Below, one piece after another: positions 6,192-10,800 of a stretch of 10,800 nt of DNA. Origin of the DNA: an uncultured Clostridia bacterium (lineage in GTDB: Bacteria; Bacillota; Clostridia; Christensenellales; Pumilibacteraceae); NCBI GenBank assembly GCA_934277845.1, contig CAKQVV010000050.1:1-10800 (forward strand). The letters run 5' to 3'. The notes beneath the pieces are model-generated. The model saw nothing but the letters and a program-made list of their open reading frames with translations, had not been told where the DNA came from and searched no databases. Positions within the stretch are counted from its first letter, which is position 1. Each line of letters opens with the position of its first letter. A program made the translations under genes and the position numbers.

Positions 6192-8468
6192 GTGAAAGCG
6201 TATTTTCCGCAAATAAACCCGGACGAAAAGAACGTAACGTTCGCGTTCCGCTATGTTATCGATAAAAATTACGACAATCTCACTCTGTCGGTCGCCGCAT
6301 CCAACGCATTCGGCGTGATCGCCGACGGTAAGCTCGTTTTCCGCGGTCCCGTCCGCTCCGCGCACGGTTACAGCCACGTTTCCGAGGTGAAATTTCGTTC
6401 AGTTATGCCCACCTGCCTCGTGATCGAGGTTGCCTACTACGGAATCAACGGTTTCGCCTACGTCGACGAACCGCCGTTCCTTGCGTGCGAATTGACCGCC
6501 GACGGCAAAGTTATCGCTTCCGCCGCCGATTTCGAGGCGTACCGGCTCACCGACCGCGTGCAAAAAACGCCGCGTTACAGTTTTCAGCGATCGTTTTCGG
6601 AAAGTTATATAATGAGTTGCGACCGCGGCGCGCTCTACCGCGGAAAACATGTCTGCTACCCGCAAGCTGATCTTACGGAGGTCAAGGGAAACACGCTGAC
6701 GCCGTGCGACGTTTCGTTGCCGGTGCTCGTAAACGAACCGATAGAAAACGCCGCCGAACACGGCACTCTGGATGTAAATCCCACGCCGTATCTCTACCGC
6801 GACCGCAGCATCGTGAATATCGGCGAAAAACTGAAAGGCTACACGCTCGACACGCTGGAATCGTTCCCGCCCGACGAAGTTTCCGCACTCGCGTTCGTTC
6901 CGGATAAAACCGGAAAATACAACGGAAAACTCACCGACGGTTACGCGCTTTTCGACTGCGGCGTGAACCGCACGGCGTTTATCGGACTGAACGTTTCGGT
7001 AGAAAAAAACGCCGTCGTTTACGTTATTTTCGACGAAATTTTGTGGGACGACGGCATGAGTGATCCCGCGTTCGCCGCATCGCACTCATCAGGCGCGCTG
7101 CCGCTGTCGTTCTACCGCATGCAGTGCTGCAATATCGTCAGGTACGAACTCGCAGCCAGCAAGTACGATCTTCTCTCGTTCGAGCCGTACACTTTCCGCT
7201 ACCTCAAAGTGATCGTAAAAGGCTCGGCGACGATAGATAAATTATATCGTATTCCTTACGAAAACCCCGACTCGGACGAAACGGTCTTTGCGTCGGCCGA
7301 CGGCAGACTTAACGCGATCTTCGAGGCGGGTAAGCGCACTTTTGCGCAAAACGCCGTTGACGTACTTACCGACTGTCCCTCCCGCGAACGCGCCGGGTGG
7401 CTGTGCGACAGTTATTTCACCGCCCGCGCAGAACGCCTGCTCACTGGCAGAAACTCGGTCGAACGCAATCTTCTCGATTGTTATCGCCTTGCGCCCGCGT
7501 CGCCTTTCCTTCCGCCCGAAATGCCCGCCATGTGCTACCCCGCCGACCATAACGACGGTGTGTTTATCCCCAACTGGGCGATGTTCCTCGTGCTCGAACT
7601 GAAAGATTACCTTGCCCGCACCCGCGACGAATCCGCGATCAAGGCGTACCGCGACAAAATCGAGCGGCTTTTCGATTATTTTTCGCGCTATGAGAACGAA
7701 TACGGACTGCTCGAAGACCTGCCCGGGTGGGTGTTCGTCGAATGGAGCGACTGCTCGAAATTCCTGACACCCGTCAATATCCCGACCAACATGCTCTACG
7801 CACGCGCGCTTGCCGACGCCGCAGACCTGTACGGCGTCGACGCGTGGAAAGCCAAATCCGACGCGATTAAAAGCACGATACGCGGCACAGCGTTCAACGG
7901 CAAATTCTTCGAGGACAATCTCGTCCGCGAAAACGGCAAACTCGTCCGCGCCGGAAACGTGACCGAAACCTGCCAGTACTACGCGTTTTTCACGGGCGTC
8001 GCGAGCAAATCCGACTACCCCGCGCTGTTTTCGACCATGCTGACCTCGTTCGGTCCGTTGCGCGGCAGCGACGTTTACCCCGATATTCCGCGCTCGAACG
8101 CATTTATCGGCAACTTCCTGCGCCTGGAAATGCTGGATCTTTACGGCGAAGAGGACGCGATTCTCCGCGAGTTCACGCCCTACTTCGACCGCATGACGCG
8201 GCGCACCGGCACGCTGTGGGAAAATAACGATCCGCAGGCAAGCTGCTGTCACGGTTTCGCGTCGTATATCTGCGTGCTGTACGCAAAAATCGCGTTCGGC
8301 TATCTCGGCTTCGACGAAACGAACAGATCCGTACTTCTGCGTGAAAACTTCCGTTTCGACGGCGAAGCGCGTTTCCCCGTCCCCGGAGGCTTTGCGAATA
8401 TAAAAGTCGCAAACGGCAAACGCTCGGTTTCGATCCCCGACGGCTACGAAATCAAAATCGTAAAATAA
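6192..8468 (+). CDS. Alpha-L-rhamnosidase-like glycoside hydrolase, GH78 family
   Basis: A 758-residue protein expected to release terminal alpha-L-rhamnose from imported oligosaccharides or glycosides. It has no signal peptide or membrane segment, so it should act in the cytoplasm. Residues 1 to about 370 are beta-rich accessory domains, about 375-690 is the six-hairpin barrel, and a short beta-sandwich tail (FPVPGGFANIKVANG) ends the protein. The GH78 catalytic block is at 394-406 (DCPSRERAGWLCD), with the expected acidic residues D394, E399 (candidate general acid) and D406. The T-L-W-E motif near the barrel end supplies E677, the candidate general base. It is shorter than many GH78 enzymes of 900 or more residues, suggesting fewer accessory domains. 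The start is GTG at 6192 with GGAGG at 6181-6185. It faces away from the transporter operon and probably shares its control. Activity on a related sugar cannot be excluded. Confidence 0.87.
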   Translation: MKAYFPQINPDEKNVTFAFRYVIDKNYDNLTLSVAASNAFGVIADGKLVFRGPVRSAHGYSHVSEVKFRSVMPTCLVIEVAYYGINGFAYVDEPPFLACELTADGKVIASAADFEAYRLTDRVQKTPRYSFQRSFSESYIMSCDRGALYRGKHVCYPQADLTEVKGNTLTPCDVSLPVLVNEPIENAAEHGTLDVNPTPYLYRDRSIVNIGEKLKGYTLDTLESFPPDEVSALAFVPDKTGKYNGKLTDGYALFDCGVNRTAFIGLNVSVEKNAVVYVIFDEILWDDGMSDPAFAASHSSGALPLSFYRMQCCNIVRYELAASKYDLLSFEPYTFRYLKVIVKGSATIDKLYRIPYENPDSDETVFASADGRLNAIFEAGKRTFAQNAVDVLTDCPSRERAGWLCDSYFTARAERLLTGRNSVERNLLDCYRLAPASPFLPPEMPAMCYPADHNDGVFIPNWAMFLVLELKDYLARTRDESAIKAYRDKIERLFDYFSRYENEYGLLEDLPGWVFVEWSDCSKFLTPVNIPTNMLYARALADAADLYGVDAWKAKSDAIKSTIRGTAFNGKFFEDNLVRENGKLVRAGNVTETCQYYAFFTGVASKSDYPALFSTMLTSFGPLRGSDVYPDIPRSNAFIGNFLRLEMLDLYGEEDAILREFTPYFDRMTRRTGTLWENNDPQASCCHGFASYICVLYAKIAFGYLGFDETNRSVLLRENFRFDGEARFPVPGGFANIKVANGKRSVSIPDGYEIKIVK

Positions 8469-8486
8469 CGAATACTGCTTAAAACG

Positions 8487-8517
8487 AAAAGACGGCGACC
8501 TGAAATCGCCGTTTTTT
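8487..8517. terminator. Bidirectional hairpin terminator between the hydrolase and the Crp/Fnr gene
   Basis: ACGGCGA (8492-8498) and TCGCCGT (8506-8512) form a seven-pair GC-rich stem with a seven-base loop. Six T follow on the plus strand and an A-run precedes the stem, so TCTTTT follows it on the minus strand. It lies 24 bases after the hydrolase stop and about 40 bases past the stop of the convergent regulator gene, so it can end both transcripts. Confidence 0.88.
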
Positions 8518-8540
8518 CCATATATGCGCACGTGCGAATA
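8487..8540 (+). repeat. Dispersed intergenic terminator element, copy 1
   Basis: It is similar to copy 2 at 10063-10116 from the leading AAAAGACGGCGACC through the hairpin and T-run to TATATGCGCA-N5-GAATA. The downstream part is not needed for termination. This copy continues into palindrome CGCACGTGCG (8527-8536). Confidence 0.65.
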
Positions 8541-8552
8541 CGAGTATTTGCG

Positions 8553-9212
8553 TCACAACAGCGTAAATTCGTTTTTCCGGCTTTCTATTATTCCTTCGCG
8601 CCGCAGTTTGCTTATTTCCGCAGACAAGCCGCTCCTGTCCACTTCGAGATAATCGGCTAAATCCTTGCGGTCGAACGCTATGCGGAAGTTTTTCCTACCC
8701 GCTTTCTTCGCCTGCAAGCCGAGATACGCCAACAGTTTGTCACGCGTGGTGCGCCTCGACGTGACCTCGATTTTCTCGTGAAAAAGTATGTTCCGCATCG
8801 AAACGAGTTTCAACAGATTCGACACAGCTTTGACGTGGAACGCGCACGCGCTGCAACAAGTCGCGGTGATTTTGCCCGCGTCTATCATTAAAATTTCGCA
8901 GTCCGTCACCGCCCTCGCGTTTATCGGGATCGATTTTACGCCCGCACACGCGAACGACTCGCCGAAAATCTGCGACGACTCGAACCGCGCGAGTATGGTG
9001 CGGTTACCGTCGAAATCCGACCGCTCGATCTCCACCATACCCGACAAAACTATGCCAAGTTCTTTCGCTTCGTCGCCCTCTCTGAAAATATACTCGCCGG
9101 CACCGTATTCCGCGAGGTTTGCCCCGATACAGTCCAGCATCGCATACAAGTCGTTTTCTTCTATCCCGTCGAATAACCCGCATTTCCTCAATATCGCCGC
9201 ATATTCTTTCAT
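8553..9212 (-). CDS. Crp/Fnr-family transcriptional regulator
   Basis: A 219-residue cytoplasmic regulator of normal family length. Residues about 12-115 form the cyclic-nucleotide-binding-like barrel (YIFREGDEAKELGIVLSGMV at 41-60), about 117-150 the dimer helix, and about 152-219 the winged helix-turn-helix with recognition helix VDRSGLSAEISKL (191-203). The barrel lacks the usual cAMP-contacting R-S/T pair in its phosphate cassette (GESFACAGVKS), so cAMP is unlikely. Cysteines at 119, 120 and 123 (TCCSACAFH) begin the dimer helix; a C-x3-C-x-F-H pattern here recurs, as I recall, in clostridial relatives and may sense redox or bind metal. The FNR DNA-contact residues E-x2-S-R are not kept (S194, S197, A198). 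The start at 9212 has CGGAG 7 bases upstream. It is divergent from a ferredoxin gene with a shared operator-like palindrome, suggesting self-repression and control of that gene. An HcpR-like role is possible but unproven. Confidence 0.92.
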   Translation of the reverse strand: MKEYAAILRKCGLFDGIEENDLYAMLDCIGANLAEYGAGEYIFREGDEAKELGIVLSGMVEIERSDFDGNRTILARFESSQIFGESFACAGVKSIPINARAVTDCEILMIDAGKITATCCSACAFHVKAVSNLLKLVSMRNILFHEKIEVTSRRTTRDKLLAYLGLQAKKAGRKNFRIAFDRKDLADYLEVDRSGLSAEISKLRREGIIESRKNEFTLL

Positions 9213-9226
9213 ATTTTTTCTCCGTT

Positions 9227-9242
9227 TGTTGAAAATTCAACA
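9227..9242. promoter_or_regulatory. Palindromic operator candidate for the Crp/Fnr regulator
   Basis: TGTTGAA-AA-TTCAACA is a perfect inverted repeat of seven bases with a two-base centre at 9234-9235. It lies between the divergent regulator and ferredoxin genes, the typical place for an autoregulatory site. Its TTGA/TCAA half-sites recall Crp/Fnr-type operators but with shorter spacing than FNR sites. Confidence 0.6.
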
Positions 9243-9256
9243 TACTTTTTGTTACG

Positions 9257-9285
9257 ATTATACTATAATATAGCCATAAAATCAA
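9257..9285 (-). promoter_or_regulatory. Promoter of the Crp/Fnr regulator gene
   Basis: On the minus strand TTGATT (9285-9280) and a perfect TATAAT (9262-9257) have an ideal 17-base spacer. Transcription would start near 9250. The palindrome centre then lies about 16 bases downstream of the start, which fits repression by the regulator of its own gene. Confidence 0.65.
9264..9269 (+). promoter_or_regulatory. Ferredoxin gene -10 element, probably activator-dependent
   Basis: A perfect TATAAT with no acceptable -35 hexamer at 16-18 bases upstream (the sequence there is CATACT). The palindrome centre is about 41 bases before the inferred start near 9276, the classic class II position for Crp/Fnr activators. 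Together with the opposing TATAAT it forms ATTATA-C-TATAAT at 9257-9269. Confidence 0.55.
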
Positions 9286-9303
9286 GAAATCAGGGAGTAA
9301 ATT

Positions 9304-10026
9304 ATGAAAAGAAAAATCATTAAGATCGACGAAGAAAAATGCAACGGCTGCGGAGCGTGTGCCGCCGCTTGCCACGAAGGAGCGATCGCGATGTCGGACG
9401 GCAAAGCGAAACTTGTGCGCGAGGACTACTGCGACGGGCTGGGCGACTGTTTGCCCGCGTGTCCTACCGGCGCGATTACGTTTACAGAGCGCGAGGCGGC
9501 GGCTTATGACGAACAAGCCGTCATGGAAAGTAAACGCGCGAAAATGCAGGAAAAAATGAAAAAAGAGGGCATGGTTTTGCCGTGCGGCTGCCCCGGCACG
9601 CAGTCGAGAAAGATCGTTCACGAAGATGCCGCCGACGTCGAAATTCCCCACGCAAAACCCGTCAGCCGGCTTTCGCAGTGGCCCGTGCAGATCAAACTCG
9701 TACCGGTCAACGCACCGTATTTCGACGGCGCGAAACTGCTGATCGCCGCCGACTGTACGGCTTATGCCTACGCCGCTTTTCACGAGCAATTCATCAGGGG
9801 GCATATCACGCTTGTGGGTTGTCCGAAACTCGACAGCGTCGATTATTCCGAAAAACTGACGGAAATCATCCGCAATAACGACGTTAAAAGCGTAACCGTC
9901 GTCCGCATGGAAGTACCCTGCTGCGGCGGACTGGAAAATGCGGCGAAAACCGCTTTGCAACAAAGCGGCAAATTCATTCCGTGGCAGGTCGTAACGATAT
10001 CCACCGACGGCAGAATCCTCGACTGA
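9304..10026 (+). CDS. Ferredoxin-domain protein with degenerate second cluster site and Cys-rich C-terminal domain
   Basis: A 240-residue cytoplasmic iron-sulfur protein, probably an electron carrier or redox sensor. The N-terminal ferredoxin domain has a complete [4Fe-4S] motif at C13-x2-C16-x2-C19-x3-C23. The second motif is C43-x2-L46-x2-C49-x3-C53-P, lacking its second cysteine, so it may hold a [3Fe-4S] cluster or use D44 or D48 as a ligand. A charged linker (60-90) precedes a C-terminal domain of about 150 residues with further cysteines at C94, C96 (PCGCPG), C151 (ADCTAYAYA), C173 (GCPKLD) and C206-C207 (VPCCGG). The blocks LSQWPVQIKLVPVNAPYF and VVRMEVPCCGG are, as I recall, typical of a conserved but poorly characterised clostridial family. 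The ATG has AGGGAG 6 bases upstream. Divergence from a Crp/Fnr gene suggests induction by a redox or nitrosative signal; this is inference. Confidence 0.88.
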   Translation: MKRKIIKIDEEKCNGCGACAAACHEGAIAMSDGKAKLVREDYCDGLGDCLPACPTGAITFTEREAAAYDEQAVMESKRAKMQEKMKKEGMVLPCGCPGTQSRKIVHEDAADVEIPHAKPVSRLSQWPVQIKLVPVNAPYFDGAKLLIAADCTAYAYAAFHEQFIRGHITLVGCPKLDSVDYSEKLTEIIRNNDVKSVTVVRMEVPCCGGLENAAKTALQQSGKFIPWQVVTISTDGRILD

Positions 10027-10062
10027 CGATAAAAGACTTAACGAATAAACTCAACAAAAAAC

Positions 10063-10092
10063 AAAAGACGGCGACCGGGATCGCCGTTTTTT
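10063..10092. terminator. Bidirectional hairpin terminator between the ferredoxin and V-ATPase D genes
   Basis: ACGGCGA (10068-10074) and TCGCCGT (10081-10087) form the same seven-pair stem as the terminator near 8500, here with a six-base loop CCGGGA. Six T follow on the plus strand, and on the minus strand TCTTTTGTTTTTTG follows. It lies about 40 bases after the ferredoxin stop and about 115 bases past the stop of the convergent ATPase gene. Confidence 0.88.
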
Positions 10093-10116
10093 ACTGTATA
10101 TGCGCATATTTGAATA
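10063..10116 (+). repeat. Dispersed intergenic terminator element, copy 2
   Basis: Partner of the element at 8487-8540, in the same orientation. After the T-run it has TATATGCGCA and, five bases later, GAATA, with the same spacing as copy 1. Here the tail contains the perfect palindrome ATATGCGCATAT (10098-10109). Confidence 0.65.
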
Positions 10117-10204
10117 TTTAAGCGGTCAAGATGACTAGATAATTACAGGCAAACGACCGAACGCGTACCGATAGTCGCGGCGGTGTTTTATAATTACCGT
10201 TTTC

Positions 10205-10800
10205 TCAGTCTGCGTCCGCAAGCATGGATTTGACTTTCATCAGCCTCGTTGTCGCCGCACGCTCGTTCTCGTCGAGTTTGCTGCGGATATAGGCTATGGT
10301 TTCTTCGATCTGCGGGATCATGATGTATTCGAGCGCGTTGACTCTGCGCTTGTTTCTCTCGATCTCGATCGACAGCATCGCCGCGGTCTTTTCCACTTCG
10401 GCAAGTTTTAATAAATCCGCCATAAGAGAACTTATTCTTTTTACCGAGTAGTCGGCTTCGGACGAAATCTCGGCAAAAGCGTAGGGAAAGCCGTCCGCTT
10501 TTTTATTGCTCCCGATGTTTATCGACGGGACGACGACGCCCATGACTTCGCCGAATTTGTACTCGGCTTTGACGGAAACGACGGGAATGGAAAACGCCTT
10601 GTCGAATTCTTCGCGGGAAGCGGTGCCGCGCGCAAACGCGAATTTTCCCAGACAGTCCCTGAGTTCGTCCTCTATCCGCGTCCTGAGTTCTTTATTTTCG
10701 CGGATTATGACGGAAAAGCGACGGATCATCTCGTCCGACTTGTCCTTTAATAATTTATGTCCGCGCGTCGCCGTGGAAAGCCTGCCTTTCAGCCGCTTCA
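10205..10800 (-). CDS. atpD: V-type ATP synthase subunit D (N-terminus cut by window edge)
   Basis: Central rotor-shaft subunit of a V/A-type ATPase, which couples ATP hydrolysis or synthesis to H+ or Na+ movement at the membrane. The reading frame is open to the window edge, giving 197 visible residues; only about 10-15 N-terminal residues are missing. The family hallmarks are clear: KRLKGRLSTATRGHKLLKDK near the start, encoded upstream of the first in-window ATG at 10729, and the C-terminal block RRVNALEYIMIPQIEETIAY followed by KLDENERAATTRLMKVKSML. Both ends are expected to form the long antiparallel coiled coil that enters the catalytic head, and the middle part (about PVVSVKAEYKFGEVMGVVVP) is the globular region. 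The Met at 10729 is internal and not the true start. Subunit D commonly ends the ATPase gene cluster, so subunits A and B probably lie just to the right. The symbol could equally be ntpD. Confidence 0.95.
   Translation of the reverse strand, partial: KRLKGRLSTATRGHKLLKDKSDEMIRRFSVIIRENKELRTRIEDELRDCLGKFAFARGTASREEFDKAFSIPVVSVKAEYKFGEVMGVVVPSINIGSNKKADGFPYAFAEISSEADYSVKRISSLMADLLKLAEVEKTAAMLSIEIERNKRRVNALEYIMIPQIEETIAYIRSKLDENERAATTRLMKVKSMLADAD

Noticed and set aside
7242..8531. Minus-strand open frame of 429 codons opposite the hydrolase
   Set aside because: It is antisense to the catalytic GH78 motifs and runs through the terminator, so it is a shadow frame.
10205..10729. Subunit D starting at the ATG at 10729
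   Set aside because: The frame is open further upstream and encodes the conserved RGHKLLKDK block, so that Met is internal and the gene runs past the window edge.

Overview
The window reads as chromosomal DNA from an anaerobic Firmicute, most likely an uncultured gut-type Clostridia member of moderate to high GC content. The evidence is an LplB/LplC-type sugar ABC transporter, strong GGAG/GGAGG ribosome binding sites, a clostridial-style Crp/Fnr regulator beside a ferredoxin, and a V-type ATPase subunit D. The lineage is inferred from gene content only; there is no rRNA or marker gene to confirm it.

Positions 1-5789 (minus strand) form one operon read right to left: a 1225-residue modular surface lipoprotein, an AraC-family regulator, an LplB-type permease and the start of an LplC-type permease cut by the window edge. 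Spacing is 27 bp, then a 29 bp overlap, then an ATGA overlap. A consensus-like promoter lies at 5882-5910, with a possible second one further upstream. Across a 400 bp intergenic region, a GH78-type alpha-L-rhamnosidase-like enzyme without a signal peptide (6192-8468) is read in the opposite direction. The probable scheme is surface contact with a plant or microbial glycan by the lipoprotein, import of an oligosaccharide by the permeases, cytoplasmic cleavage by the hydrolase, and control by the AraC protein. No solute-binding protein or ATPase subunit is visible; they may lie to the left of the window or elsewhere in the genome.

Positions 8553-10026 hold a divergent pair: a Crp/Fnr-family regulator (minus) and a 240-residue ferredoxin-domain protein (plus). 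Their promoters interlock through a shared ATTATA-C-TATAAT sequence. A palindrome, TGTTGAA-AA-TTCAACA, sits about 41 bp upstream of the inferred ferredoxin transcription start and just downstream of the inferred regulator start. One operator could therefore activate one gene and repress the other. At the right edge (10205-10800, minus) is the V-type ATPase subunit D gene, missing only its extreme N-terminus.

Both convergent junctions (after the hydrolase and after the ferredoxin gene) carry nearly the same bidirectional hairpin terminator. The similarity continues past the T-run for about 25 bp, which suggests a dispersed intergenic element. I see no dramatic new system. The items most worth a second look are the 1008 bp modular repeats of the lipoprotein, the shared Crp/Fnr operator and the duplicated terminator element.
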